In this document: in pieces, positions 25,143-33,616 of the stretch
Position numbering within the stretch: position 1 is the first letter of the stretch
How the letters are laid out: every line of letters begins with the position of its first letter
From: Lentibacillus populi
GTDB taxonomy: Bacteria; Bacillota; Bacilli; Bacillales; Amphibacillaceae
DNA length: 46,394 nt
Direction: 5' to 3'
Assembly (NCBI GenBank): GCA_014642895.1
Contig: BMJD01000034.1
Span: 1-46,394, forward strand
The notes under the pieces: model-generated
What the model saw: the letters and a program-made list of their open reading frames with translations, nothing else
The model's database searches: none
What the model was told of the DNA's origin: nothing
Made by a program: the position numbers and the translations under genes

Positions 25143-25586
25143 TTCAAATACAAGCTTTTCCGTATGGTCTATCACCACTTTTTCTCCCTCAACTGTAAAT
25201 TTAGCTTTGCAATATAAGTTATAGCTCCCCTTTTTTGTTTGTTTTATAATAGCTGCATCCTGCGGGTGATAACTGCCTCCTTCCTTTAACACTTTTGTAA
25301 CCGGGCTTCCTGTATAATCATGATTTTTATAAGCTAGTGAGACAGCTATCAATGGTGTGTTGTGTTGTATTTCAATTGGTTCTTTACCCACGTACTGAAT
25401 GGAACGATAAACCTTTATACCTTTATCAGCACGCTCAACCCGTACGTGCAGGATAAAATCCCCAGCCCGTTTCGAACTACTTTTATCCGTCACTAATTGT
25501 GCATTGCCTCGGGAAAACGCCCAAAGGCTAAATCCGCTTAAGCAAATAATAAATACGATAAAAAACAGTACTTTCCTATTCACCAC
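25140..25586 (-). CDS. Secreted or membrane-anchored hypothetical protein (148 aa)
   Basis: There is an N-terminal signal or anchor (about residues 6-24, LFFIVFIICLSGFSLWAF) followed by an extracellular domain of about 120 residues. This domain is strand-rich (DFILHVRVERADKGIKVYRS, PLIAVSLAYKN, YNLYCKAKFTVEGEKVVI) and may be an Ig-like fold. I do not recognise the family. A GGGGGA ribosome binding site precedes the ATG. Confidence 0.7.
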   Translation of the reverse strand: MVNRKVLFFIVFIICLSGFSLWAFSRGNAQLVTDKSSSKRAGDFILHVRVERADKGIKVYRSIQYVGKEPIEIQHNTPLIAVSLAYKNHDYTGSPVTKVLKEGGSYHPQDAAIIKQTKKGSYNLYCKAKFTVEGEKVVIDHTEKLVFE

Positions 25587-25749
25587 ATATCCCCCTGATC
25601 TTTATTATTTATTATGACGAAACAAGCCGTAAAAAAGTTTCATTTTTAGGAAATAAGATTAGCATATTCAGGTAAAAAATAGAACGCATATTTTAAACGA
25701 AAAAAACAATTATAACTAGTGATGGTTGAAAAAAAAGGGAGGAATTCAT

Positions 25750-25953
25750 GTGACTGTATCTTCACAGGTAAAACAAACAATTGCTGGATTAAAAAGTGCT
25801 CAAGCGAGCTTTGAACAATTTGCATTACAAACTGAAAATAAACAGGCAAAACAGTTGTACCAGAGTGCTGCTCAACAAACACAATCACTTTTACAACAGG
25901 TTGAACCACGAGTACAACAAATTGAGCAGGAAGAACCACAGTATAAACAGTAG
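25750..25953 (+). CDS. DUF1657 protein, first gene of a spoVA2mob-type operon
   Basis: This 67-residue helical protein (TVSSQVKQTIAGLKSAQASF, then Gln-rich helices ending in EQEEPQYKQ) is a typical DUF1657 member. The GTG at 25750 is the start, as GGGAGG stands 7 nt before it; the open frame upstream has no site. DUF1657 genes occur with spoVA2mob operons, where they are made late in sporulation. The two other DUF1657 units here are the gene at 28848 and the tail of the gene at 29318. Confidence 0.85.
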   Translation: MTVSSQVKQTIAGLKSAQASFEQFALQTENKQAKQLYQSAAQQTQSLLQQVEPRVQQIEQEEPQYKQ

Positions 25954-26059
25954 GAAAAAATGGAAGTATATGTGTTTGGATGCACTTCGCAAAACTGTTT
26001 CCAACATTTTTCAGGGGCTGGTTCTAGCCAGCCTCCTTCCTACATAAGGGGTGATCACA

Positions 26060-26530
26060 ATGAAGGTTAAAAAATTAATCGTGTGGTTTGGTCTTATTCT
26101 CTTTTTAACTAGTTGTACGCAGGATACAGATACCAATTCTGCAAACGATGATCAAAATGATGAATTCACCAAATTCACCAAGATTTCCTCCGATAATTTT
26201 ATTGATCAGGATGCAGCAAATCAAGCTAAAAAGGTTCTGACTAAATACGAAGAAATTAAGACAATTAAAGCGGTGAATACATCCAAATACCTGGTTGTGG
26301 GGATTGAAGTGCATCACAACAAACGGTTTCAATTAACCGATTTGCGTAAAGAATTCACCAAAACGCTGAAGAAAAAGTTTCCAAAATTCAAGACAGAATT
26401 ATCCACCGATAAAAAAATGTTAATCGAACTCGACCGTCTTGAAAATGACATTAACGGAAACAATATTTCCAACAAACAGCTGGAAAAAGAAGTGAAACAC
26501 ATTATCAAACTATCCAAGGAACAGACCTGA
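26060..26530 (+). CDS. YhcN/YlaJ family spore lipoprotein
   Basis: This 156-residue lipoprotein has a lipobox LTSC (about Cys19), an acidic low-complexity spacer, and a domain of about 110 residues with a YhcN/YlaJ pattern (KKVLTKYEEIKTIKAVNTSKYLVVGIEVHH, then KTLKKKFPKFKTELSTDKKMLIELDRLEND). YhcN-type proteins sit in the inner spore membrane. The ATG at 26060 is chosen because AAGGGGTG precedes it. It lies between DUF1657 and spoVAC, the position of the lipoprotein in spoVA2mob operons. Confidence 0.8.
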   Translation: MKVKKLIVWFGLILFLTSCTQDTDTNSANDDQNDEFTKFTKISSDNFIDQDAANQAKKVLTKYEEIKTIKAVNTSKYLVVGIEVHHNKRFQLTDLRKEFTKTLKKKFPKFKTELSTDKKMLIELDRLENDINGNNISNKQLEKEVKHIIKLSKEQT

Positions 26531-26583
26531 CACTGGTCGAATGGGGAACCATCTTCTAATTTTCAAGGAAAAGAGTGATTGGA

Positions 26584-27063
26584 ATGGCAGATAAGAAAAA
26601 GAAAAATTTACCTCCACAAGCACAAAGATACCAAGCATTTCAGCAGCAGCGCGAAGTAAAAAGACCATTACTAAAAAATTGTATCAAAGCATTTTTAGTA
26701 GGTGGATTTATCTGTTTTATCGGCCAGCTCATCTCAACGTTTTATATTTATTACTTTGATTTCACCGAGCAAACTGCCGGAAATCCCACTACTGCAACGC
26801 TTATTTTTCTTACGATGCTGTTAACCGGATTTGGTATTTACGACCGTATTGGTCAATTCGCCGGAGCAGGATCTGCTGTGCCGGTTACCGGTTTTGGAAA
26901 TGCTGTTATCTCTGCCGCAATTGAGCATCGTACAGAAGGATTTGTTTTAGGTGTTGGTGGCAATATGTTCAAACTAGCTGGATCAGTCATCCTTTTTGGT
27001 GTATTCTCCGCTTTTATCATTGCATTGATTAAAACCATTTTAGTTCAATGGGGTGGATTGTAA
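26584..27063 (+). CDS. spoVAC: Stage V sporulation protein AC
   Basis: SpoVAC is a membrane component of the SpoVA channel that moves dipicolinic acid into the forespore and out at germination, and it can act as a mechanosensitive channel. The protein (159 aa) has a basic N-terminus and about four helices, with the family motifs FLVGGFICFIGQLI and DRIGQFAGAGSAVPVTGFGNAV. The start is uncertain: ATG at 26584 or GTG at 26575, the latter better spaced from AAGGA. The stop overlaps the next ATG as TAATG. Confidence 0.93.
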   Translation: MADKKKKNLPPQAQRYQAFQQQREVKRPLLKNCIKAFLVGGFICFIGQLISTFYIYYFDFTEQTAGNPTTATLIFLTMLLTGFGIYDRIGQFAGAGSAVPVTGFGNAVISAAIEHRTEGFVLGVGGNMFKLAGSVILFGVFSAFIIALIKTILVQWGGL

Positions 27064-28079
27064 TGTTAACGGGGCATAGAACCTGGATTTTTGAAAACAA
27101 GCCTGTCATTCTGTCCACTGGCACTGTTGGCGGCCCATTTGAAGCAAATGGAAACATCCCGAAAGATTTTGATTTGCTTCATGATGATATGTGGCTGAAA
27201 CAATCCTCATTTGAGCAGGCACAACAAATGATGCTGGAAGAAGCATGCCAATTTGCTATAAAAAATAGCCCAATTGATAAAGGGCAGGTCGAATTTTTTT
27301 TAAGCGGGGATTTGATTAACCAAATTACACCGACTAGCTTTGCCGCCAAAACAATGGGGATTCCCTATTTTGGATTATTTAATGCATGTGCAACATCGAT
27401 GGAAAGTTTAGCGTTAGCTGCATTCCTGATTAATGGAAATGGTGCAAATTATATTTTAAGTGGTTGTGCCAGCCATAATGCAGCCACGGAAAAACAGTTT
27501 CGCTACCCTACAGAATATGGTGGACAAAAACCACCAACTGCACAATGGACAGTAACTGGTGCAGGTGTTGCATTAGTTGCAAAAAACGGAACCGGTCCAC
27601 AGATTACGGCAGCAACCATTGGTAAAGTAGTCGATTTGGGGATGACCGATCCATTTAACATGGGCGGTGCAATGGCTCCGGCAGCAGTTGATACGATTAC
27701 CGCACATTTTAAGGAACGGGATGTCGATCCATCCTATTACGACTTAATTATCACGGGTGATTTGGGTCATGTCGGCAGGGAAGTATCGTTTGACATGTTG
27801 AAAAAACAAGGCTTGCAATTGGAAGAAACAAAATACGTCGATTGCGGGCTCACGATTTACCGGGAAGACCAGCCCGTTCAATCAGGTGCAAGTGGTGCTG
27901 CATGTTCCTCGGTCGTCACCTATGGCCACTTTTTGAATCGTATGAGAAAAGGAGAACTTAATCGTATTCTTGTTGTTGCAACTGGAGCGCTGCATTCTAC
28001 ATTGAGTGTACAGCAAAAAAATCCAATCCCGTGTATTGCCCATGCAGTTTCGATCGAATCAGGGAGTGATCTATCATGA
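27063..28079 (+). CDS. spoVAD: Stage V sporulation protein AD
   Basis: SpoVAD is a peripheral inner-membrane protein of the spore that binds dipicolinic acid directly and works with SpoVAC and SpoVAE. It has a thiolase-like fold; the Cys region [16 protein letters not shown] and the [11 protein letters not shown] strand near the end are visible. Length is 338 aa with the ATG at 27063, which overlaps the spoVAC stop codon and has GGGGTGG upstream. Its own stop overlaps the spoVAE ATG (ATGA), so the three genes are translationally coupled. Confidence 0.95.
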   Translation: MLTGHRTWIFENKPVILSTGTVGGPFEANGNIPKDFDLLHDDMWLKQSSFEQAQQMMLEEACQFAIKNSPIDKGQVEFFLSGDLINQITPTSFAAKTMGIPYFGLFNACATSMESLALAAFLINGNGANYILSGCASHNAATEKQFRYPTEYGGQKPPTAQWTVTGAGVALVAKNGTGPQITAATIGKVVDLGMTDPFNMGGAMAPAAVDTITAHFKERDVDPSYYDLIITGDLGHVGREVSFDMLKKQGLQLEETKYVDCGLTIYREDQPVQSGASGAACSSVVTYGHFLNRMRKGELNRILVVATGALHSTLSVQQKNPIPCIAHAVSIESGSDLS

Positions 28080-28426
28080 TATTTTTCTGGGCATTTGTTA
28101 TTGGTGGAGCAATTTGTGTGATCGGTCAAATCATGCTAGATGTTTTTAAACTGTCACCCGGTCATACATTAAGTATTCTTGTCGTTGTTGGCGCCGTATT
28201 GGATGGTGTTGGTTTATATGAACCGTTAATCGATTTTGCCGGTGCAGGGGCTACAGTACCAATTACGAGCTTTGGTAATTCCCTTGTTCATGGAGCAATG
28301 GCTGAGGCCGAAGCACATGGTCTGATTGGCGTCGTAACTGGCATGTTTGAAGTGACCAGTTCCGGGATATCCGCTGCAATCGTTTTCGGCATGATTGGTG
28401 CACTAATTTTTAAACCAAAAGGATAG
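28076..28426 (+). CDS. spoVAE: Stage V sporulation protein AE (AEb type)
   Basis: This 116-residue membrane protein has about four helices and the family motifs [49 protein letters not shown] and [14 protein letters not shown]. It resembles SpoVAC and completes the spoVAC-AD-AE core. Its ATG overlaps the spoVAD stop. Repeat A begins 3 bp after its stop codon. Confidence 0.93.
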   Translation: MIFFWAFVIGGAICVIGQIMLDVFKLSPGHTLSILVVVGAVLDGVGLYEPLIDFAGAGATVPITSFGNSLVHGAMAEAEAHGLIGVVTGMFEVTSSGISAAIVFGMIGALIFKPKG

Positions 28427-28429
28427 AAC

Positions 28430-28645
28430 AAAGGCGCAAGCGCCCGTTTAGCGGCGTATGTGCTGCGCCCTGCCAAGCAGGGTGGTTCGGTGTTGCCGCG
28501 CAAAGCGGCGGTTTTAACCGAACATTCCTACCGTAGGAGATAAAGGAAACACGACGACCGGAGGGAGTCGATGTTGACTTATCGTACGGAGGCGGGTGTT
28601 GCACACTAGCCGCTGGGCGCTGGAGCCGGACGTGGCTTATCCGGT
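28430..28645 (+). repeat. Repeat A, copy 2, inside the spoVA operon
   Basis: It is the full inverted counterpart of 1-165. It includes GCGCAAGCGCCCGTTTAGCGGC at one end and GCCGCTGGGCGCT at the other, plus internal hairpins (CCCTGCCAAGCAGGG; CCGCGCAAAGCGG; TCCTACCGTAGGA). It has no coding sense on either strand. The next about 190 bp (28650-28840) are unusual GC-richer DNA of unknown origin. Together they separate spoVAE from the next operon gene by over 400 bp. Confidence 0.85.
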
Positions 28646-28847
28646 TATTAAGTTATCCACAGCCGCAAAATTTTATAATTTCCTAGACGAGCACAAAGGT
28701 CTTGCCCGCAGATAAGCACCATTTGGCCGACAAACCGCGAAATTAGGCTCGGATGTCACCAGCGGAATGTGATAAGTCCGGATCATAGCGGCAAAGCTGC
28801 CAAAAAGCAAGAAATATCGTAACACCTCTCCGGAAAGGATGAATGTA

Positions 28848-29051
28848 ATGACTGTTGGATCACAGGTAAAAGGCTGTTTTTCTTCTATCAAGAGTGCAGA
28901 AGCTACATTAAGCTTATTAGCGAATAAAACACAGGATCAACAAACAAAAGAAGTATTTGAAAATACACAAAAAATTTTGTCAGAAGTAAAAGAAGACCTG
29001 CAGAAACAAGTTATCTGGCTGGGAACAGAAGAATCACAATACAAATTCTAA
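28848..29051 (+). CDS. DUF1657 protein, second copy in the spoVA2mob-type locus
   Basis: This 67-residue protein (TVGSQVKGCFSSIKSAEATL, ending QVIWLGTEESQYKF) is a DUF1657 member, about as long as the copy at 25750. The ATG at 28848 is used because AAAGGATG lies 6 nt before it; an ATG at 28839 overlaps that site. The gene is boxed in by repeat A upstream and repeat B downstream. Confidence 0.83.
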   Translation: MTVGSQVKGCFSSIKSAEATLSLLANKTQDQQTKEVFENTQKILSEVKEDLQKQVIWLGTEESQYKF

Positions 29052-29095
29052 TCTGGAAGTTTGCTGTACGGTGATGATAGCAGGTTATACGTTTC

Positions 29096-29297
29096 GTGTT
29101 CAAAAAGGTTCCGGGCCGGCTACGTCTCAGACGCTCCTGTTGGAAGCCGGCACTATCACTTCCTGTGCATCGAAATTCTAGGCGACAGTGTTTCGAGCAC
29201 GGCTTATCCAGATGTAGTTGTCTTCTACGTTGGGTACGGGTTTTGGAAAAGATCCCCTGCTGCTAACTAGAAACATCCGACTTTTTGAACATCCTCT
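29096..29297 (+). repeat. Repeat B, second complete copy, inside the spoVA operon
   Basis: Left end CGTGTTCAAAAAGG, right end GACTTTTTGAACATCCTCT. The left about 80 bp (CCGGGCCGGCTACGTCTCAGACGCTCCTGTT.., CACTTCCTGTGCATCG) match the 6868 copy, while the centre is diverged. It ends 20 bp before the DUF421-DUF1657 start codon. Confidence 0.75.
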
Positions 29298-29317
29298 ATA
29301 AGAAAGGAATATGTACT

Positions 29318-30175
29318 ATGCCAGAATGGGTAGAGATTATTATCAGAACACTTGCCACTATCGTTGCCCTCTTTCTTATCACAAAGGGGCTTGGCAAAAA
29401 ACAGTTATCGGAAATGAATGTATTTGAATATATAACAGGTATTGTTATCGGGGATATTATTGCTGTCCATGCAACCGACGTGGACTCCAATCTTTTCTAT
29501 GGTGTGATAGCTGCGTTTTTATGGTTTATCATTCCATGGGGGGCTGAATATCTATCGATGAAAAATAAAACATTACGTGATTTTATCGAGGGAAAAAGCA
29601 CTGTTTTTATACAGAATGGGAAAATAATGGAGGATAATTTAAAAAAAGAACGATATACGATCGACGAATTACAGGAAGCTCTGCGTGATAAAAATATCTT
29701 CAGAGCAGCGGATGTTGAATTTGCCGTTCTGGAGCCATCTGGTACATTAAGCGTACTGCCTAAAAAAGAATACCGCCCGTTAACAGCAAAGTATCTTGGA
29801 ATAGAGGTCCCACCGGATAAACAGCCGGAAACGGTTATTATGGACGGTAAGGTGTTACATGAACCGCTGGCAAACCTGTCATTGAATGTTAACTGGTTAG
29901 AAACAGAGCTGGATAAACTGAACGTCAGTATCGAAAACGTTTTTGTTGGTGAAGTTGATAGCGATGGCCAATTAACCGTTGACCTATACGATGATAAAAT
30001 TGCAGTTCCCAGCCCGACAGAAAAACCGCTGTTGCTTGCTACACTAAAAAAATGTCAGGCTGACCTGGAGCTTTTTGCCTTGGCAACGGAAAATGAGCAA
30101 GCGAAACAGTTGTATCAGAAAAACAGTAAAAAACTGAAGTCTGCGATTACACGCATTACGCCCTACCTCAAATGA
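29318..30175 (+). CDS. 2Duf-type membrane protein (DUF421 + DUF1657)
   Basis: This 285-residue protein has an N-terminal YetF/DUF421 part: three membrane helices (about 5-22, 38-56, 60-78), then the cytoplasmic domain with KSTVFIQNGKIMEDNLKKERYTIDELQEALR and FAVLEPSGTLSVLPKK. A C-terminal DUF1657 unit follows (about 235-285: LLLATLKKCQADLELFALATENEQAKQLYQ). This fusion is the 2Duf protein of spoVA2mob operons, reported as a main cause of raised wet-heat resistance of spores. The ATG at 29318 has AAAGGA upstream; the longer open frame lacks a site. Confidence 0.88.
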   Translation: MPEWVEIIIRTLATIVALFLITKGLGKKQLSEMNVFEYITGIVIGDIIAVHATDVDSNLFYGVIAAFLWFIIPWGAEYLSMKNKTLRDFIEGKSTVFIQNGKIMEDNLKKERYTIDELQEALRDKNIFRAADVEFAVLEPSGTLSVLPKKEYRPLTAKYLGIEVPPDKQPETVIMDGKVLHEPLANLSLNVNWLETELDKLNVSIENVFVGEVDSDGQLTVDLYDDKIAVPSPTEKPLLLATLKKCQADLELFALATENEQAKQLYQKNSKKLKSAITRITPYLK

Positions 30176-30197
30176 TAACGTTTGAAGTAGGGCTTTT
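30160..30197 (+). terminator. Terminator at the end of the spoVA2mob-type locus
   Basis: GCCCTACCTCAAA / TTTGAAGTAGGGC stem (one mismatch) with an 8-nt loop, then TTTTCTT. It overlaps the stop codon of the 2Duf gene. Confidence 0.88.
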
Positions 30198-30271
30198 CTT
30201 GCTCATCCTTCTGTTCAACATGTATGATAAAATATGTTATACATCTTGTTACATAAAGGAGCATGACCAGT

Positions 30272-31501
30272 ATGAGAGAAAAACTGAAAGCATATCGTTT
30301 CCCGTTAATCCTTCTTGTCTCCATCATTGTCGGATCAGTCATCGGACTTATTTATGGTGATAAAGCAAACGTAATTAAACCACTAGGAGACATATTTCTT
30401 AATCTTTTGTTTATGGTGGTGATGCCCCTTGTTTTCTTTTCAATTGCTTCGGCGATTGCCAACATGAATAGTATGAAGCGATTTGGGAAAATAATGGGAT
30501 CCATGATTACCATTTTTATTGTTACCGGAATTATCGCATCAGTTGTAATGTTAGTTGCAACTGTACTGTTTCCACCAGGTTCAGGGGCGAATATTCCCTT
30601 GGAAACACCGGATGACGTTGAACAATCATCATTAGCTGAACAGCTTGTTAATACATTTACCGTACCGGACTTTGTTGATCTATTTTCAAAAGATAACATG
30701 CTTGTCCTCATTATTTTCGCTGTACTGGTTGGGGTTGCGACCGGCTTATCTGGCGAGCAAGGGCGCCCGTTTGCCAAATTTTTATCAAGTGGATCAGAAA
30801 TCTTTATGAAGCTTGTCCAATTAATTATGTACTATGCTCCAATTGGTTTAGGCGCTTACTTTGCCTCCCTGATTGGGCAGTTTGGTACCGATTTGATTGG
30901 CGATTATGCAAAAGCTGTCTTGATTTATTACCCAGTAGCTATTTTGTATTTTGCAATTGGATTTACCTTATATGCCTTTTTATCAGGTGGCAAAAAAGGG
31001 ATTGGACGCTTTTGGAAGAACATACTAAACCCTGCTGTTACCGCGCTGGGAACAGGCAGCAGTATTGCTTCTTTACCTGTTAACCTTGAAGCAACAAAAA
31101 GAATGGGTGTTCCGAAAGATATCCGGGAAACCGTATTGCCGCTCGGTGCCACCATTCATATGGACGGTTCATGTCTCTCTGCCATGTTGAAAATTGCATT
31201 TGTTTTTGGCGTGTTTGATATGGATTTCACCGGAATTGACACGTTTTTAACGGCAATTGGGATCTGCCTGCTCTCCGGGATTGTCATGAGCGGCATTCCG
31301 GGTGGTGGTTTTATGGGTGAATTGATGATTGTTACCTTATACGGCCTGCCAATAGAAGCATTGCCAATCATTTCGGCAATCGGGGTTGTAGTTGACCCAC
31401 CAGCAACGATGATTAATGTTACAGGGGATTCCGTATCAAGTATGCTTGTTACCAGACAGCTGGAGGGGAACGGCTGGATGGAAAAGACTGAAGCCGAGTA
31501 A
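30272..31501 (+). CDS. Dicarboxylate/amino acid:cation symporter (DAACS)
   Basis: This 409-residue transporter of the GltP/GltT/DctA family imports glutamate, aspartate or C4-dicarboxylates with H+ or Na+. Diagnostic features are the serine-rich reentrant loop (GTGSSIASLPVNLEATKRMGVP, unusual in having GTGSS), HMDGSCLSAMLKIAF, the second hairpin SGIPGGGFMGEL and the cation/substrate site DPPATMINVTGD. The ATG at 30272 is 10 nt from AAAGGAG; the ATG at 30263 is only 1 nt away. Monocistronic. Confidence 0.92.
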   Translation: MREKLKAYRFPLILLVSIIVGSVIGLIYGDKANVIKPLGDIFLNLLFMVVMPLVFFSIASAIANMNSMKRFGKIMGSMITIFIVTGIIASVVMLVATVLFPPGSGANIPLETPDDVEQSSLAEQLVNTFTVPDFVDLFSKDNMLVLIIFAVLVGVATGLSGEQGRPFAKFLSSGSEIFMKLVQLIMYYAPIGLGAYFASLIGQFGTDLIGDYAKAVLIYYPVAILYFAIGFTLYAFLSGGKKGIGRFWKNILNPAVTALGTGSSIASLPVNLEATKRMGVPKDIRETVLPLGATIHMDGSCLSAMLKIAFVFGVFDMDFTGIDTFLTAIGICLLSGIVMSGIPGGGFMGELMIVTLYGLPIEALPIISAIGVVVDPPATMINVTGDSVSSMLVTRQLEGNGWMEKTEAE

Positions 31502-31522
31502 GATTAATATAGCAGAGTCCAG

Positions 31523-31555
31523 AGCGCACCTTACCTTCGTAAAAAAGGGTGCGCT
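31523..31555. terminator. Hairpin between convergent genes
   Basis: AGCGCACC / GGGTGCGCT stem with a loop of about 16 nt and no T-tract on the plus strand; a possible weak terminator for the symporter gene. Confidence 0.4.
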
Positions 31556-31575
31556 ATTCAATCGTTCCGCTTTTC

Positions 31576-32580
31576 TTATCTATCCTTTGCAATTTCTTTT
31601 CTATTTGGCACAAGTGGCGGCTGCTCAAGCCATCTGTTTTTTGTCATCATATTAAACCATTCTTTGGTAACCATCAGATTTTTCAATATGATCTTTTCAT
31701 AATTAACGACAAGGTCAGTTCGCATTGCTGCTGCAAGCCCTGCTCCATGATAAGCTTGGGAGGTTTGTAATAAAAAGCCAATATGATACAACATTAACTT
31801 ATCGGAAAAGGGAGATTCCTGCGAAATTGTAACCTCTGTTTCCCAGGACGTTGGGACAGGTAAATTATCATTCTGCAATATCTTACTGAATGATTGGATT
31901 TGTTCGTCCGAGGTTTTCTGTGCTGAGTTTAAAAATTTCCTGATTTCTTTTGATTGTGTAACTTGGCTAAAGGCAATAGATAATGTTTTCTCCAGCATCT
32001 TCTTTTTCAGATTAAAGGAGATACTGATAATTTCGGTTGCAGCTAATGGACGTTGGTCCCCAAAATATCCATCCGTAAATTGCTGACTTGAGATAAATTC
32101 GGGGTTCTTATCTGGATAAAGGTATGGGTCCCTTTGAAAATGACCCTTTTCTACCAGCAATTCAATCGTTTTGTGATACATTTTCTTACCATCATCATCA
32201 CAGGAATCATAAAAATGGCGTAAATCTTTTCTGACGGAAGCACTAAGCGCTGTTGTATGTCCCAATAGCCCATGCAGCGTCATAATGTGTAAGTAATGTA
32301 AACAGAATATGTCTGAAAATAACCTTTTCGCCCCTTGATTAAGATCTGACTCGGTAAACCCGATCGGAATTGGAAAACCCTCGTTATCGATGAAGGTTGT
32401 AATTTGTTTTTTTTGCTTAGCAAACGTTTCGATCGCCTCTTCAAACAGACAGCTTATTTTTTTATCTTCTATAATGGACAGCATGTATTTACTCATTATA
32501 TCCACTGCTGTTCCATTAATATATTCGCCCCACAATGTACCTATCTCAGCAGATGTTAATTTTAAATCATTTTTATCCAC
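31576..32580 (-). CDS. DUF3231 family protein
   Basis: This 334-residue protein has two related halves (about 10-165 and 175-325), each a four-helix ferritin-like unit, as in DUF3231. The repeat is visible as ..LTSAEIGTLWGEYINGTAVDIMSKYML.. against ..LAATEIISISFNLKKKMLEKTL.., and as LHYLHIMTLHGLLGHTTALSASVRKDL against LYHIGFLLQTSQAYHGAGLAAAMRTDL. Function is unknown; many such proteins occur in spore-formers. The start is GTG at 32580 with GAGGTG upstream. Confidence 0.85.
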   Translation of the reverse strand: MDKNDLKLTSAEIGTLWGEYINGTAVDIMSKYMLSIIEDKKISCLFEEAIETFAKQKKQITTFIDNEGFPIPIGFTESDLNQGAKRLFSDIFCLHYLHIMTLHGLLGHTTALSASVRKDLRHFYDSCDDDGKKMYHKTIELLVEKGHFQRDPYLYPDKNPEFISSQQFTDGYFGDQRPLAATEIISISFNLKKKMLEKTLSIAFSQVTQSKEIRKFLNSAQKTSDEQIQSFSKILQNDNLPVPTSWETEVTISQESPFSDKLMLYHIGFLLQTSQAYHGAGLAAAMRTDLVVNYEKIILKNLMVTKEWFNMMTKNRWLEQPPLVPNRKEIAKDR

Positions 32581-32652
32581 ATCATCACCTCATATTTATG
32601 GTTCCCATTAACAATGGTTTTATTGTATGTTACAGATTAATTTCCATTTCCA

Positions 32653-32763
32653 CTATCTTATTTCATCCATATCCTGCAATAAATGGTACCATAACATCCC
32701 GACAGACTTGACAATGAAGGGGACAAGAATTGTTCGCTTAATAATCTGTTTCTTACCTCCCTT
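32653..32763 (-). other. Small open frame with good ribosome site but no usual start
   Basis: AAGGGAGG is followed about 10 nt later by a frame reading IIKRTILVPFIVKSVGMLWY and HLLQDMDEIR to a TAG. The first codon at normal distance is ATT (32745). It looks like a short membrane peptide, but translation is uncertain. It precedes DUF3231 in the same direction. Confidence 0.25.
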
Positions 32764-32833
32764 TTAACCGCGGATGTTTAACAGTTGGTTAAATGTGGTA
32801 AAGAATAAGAAAAGAAAAATGGGGGTATACAAA

Positions 32834-33007
32834 ATGGAGTTTAACCGAATTGAAAATGGCAAGCTGCTCGTGGAGCTGGATGAAACTGAATTAAGCGACT
32901 TATTGGACGCCCTGGAATCGTCTCAAAATGAGAAATTACTACGGGACATGGATAAAATTATTTATACCTATTATCGTATCTTAGAAAAAAGACATCCTTC
33001 TAGTTAA
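32834..33007 (+). CDS. Small acidic hypothetical protein (57 aa)
   Basis: MEFNRIENGKLLVELDETEL begins a strand-then-helix protein with a long amphipathic helix (LSDLLDALESSQNEKLLRDM). I do not recognise it. The ATG at 32834 is 8 nt after GGGGG; the longer open frame from 32774 has no site. A terminator starts inside its last codons. Confidence 0.6.
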   Translation: MEFNRIENGKLLVELDETELSDLLDALESSQNEKLLRDMDKIIYTYYRILEKRHPSS

Positions 33008-33020
33008 GGGGATGTCTTCT
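32990..33020 (+). terminator. Terminator after the 57-aa gene
   Basis: AGACATCC / GGATGTCT with a 12-nt loop, then TCTATTGTT. Confidence 0.75.
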
Positions 33021-33211
33021 ATTGTTATTCTTCTCGTACCTGCTTTTATCCTACCCGTAGACAATTTATACTGCATTTCATCGTTTCCTGTATTACTATT
33101 AACGTATGTCCATCTCCTAATCTTTCAATTTTTAGAAACATCTTGATGGCAACACTTTTCTTGCCAATTCGCCAAACGCACCTGTGGAAGAGTTAGGAGG
33201 ATGCAAACAAA

Positions 33212-33367
33212 ATGAAGAGCCTGAAAAATGTGTCCAACGATTTATTAATTGAGGCTTTTATGAAGGCAATTGAATTAAAGCTGGATCAGGATTTTTGCGA
33301 TTTAATAAAAGAAGAAATAAATGATCGCGGATTAATGATCCAATATCAAAAAAATTCACAAGCCTAA
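33212..33367 (+). CDS. sda: Sporulation inhibitor Sda
   Basis: This 51-residue checkpoint protein blocks sporulation kinases such as KinA when replication is disturbed. The hairpin of two helices is clear: VSNDLLIEAFMKAIELKLDQDF then CDLIKEEINDRGL, matching the B. subtilis core (LSDELLIESYFKA..LNRDFIELIENEI). AGGAGG lies 11 nt before the ATG. DnaA is known to control sda in B. subtilis, but I find no perfect DnaA box upstream here. Confidence 0.9.
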   Translation: MKSLKNVSNDLLIEAFMKAIELKLDQDFCDLIKEEINDRGLMIQYQKNSQA

Positions 33368-33616
33368 AAAGCAATGAAAATATAGAACAGAAAGGTTGGG
33401 ATAAACCAAGGTAATATTACTTTTAGGAATATCTAAATTATCTGCATAGCAGCGAATAAAATTTTTGAAGGCGTTATAGGAGCGTTTCTGGAAAAAGGGA
33501 TTAAGGGGGTGGGCAGTCAGATGAAAAATCCTTGGGAAAATCCCATCACTACTGCCCGTTTAAAATAATATGTACGATATAAATGCAATTTTGGAAACCA
33601 TCTTAAAACGGAACCA
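33356..33616. other. Intergenic: hairpin and antisense open frame
   Basis: A hairpin, GGGCAGT at 33511-33517 and ACTGCCC at 33551-33557, is followed by GTTTAAAATAAT. On the minus strand 33356-33559 is open (68 codons, overlapping the end of sda) and reads like protein in part (SYNAFKNFIRCYADNLDIPK), but it has no start codon or ribosome site. I take it as a remnant or a repeat. Confidence 0.3.

Noticed and set aside
25660-25696. Sigma-G promoter before the first DUF1657 gene
   Set aside because: GCATA and CATATTTTA are present, but about 20 bp apart, longer than sigma-G allows.
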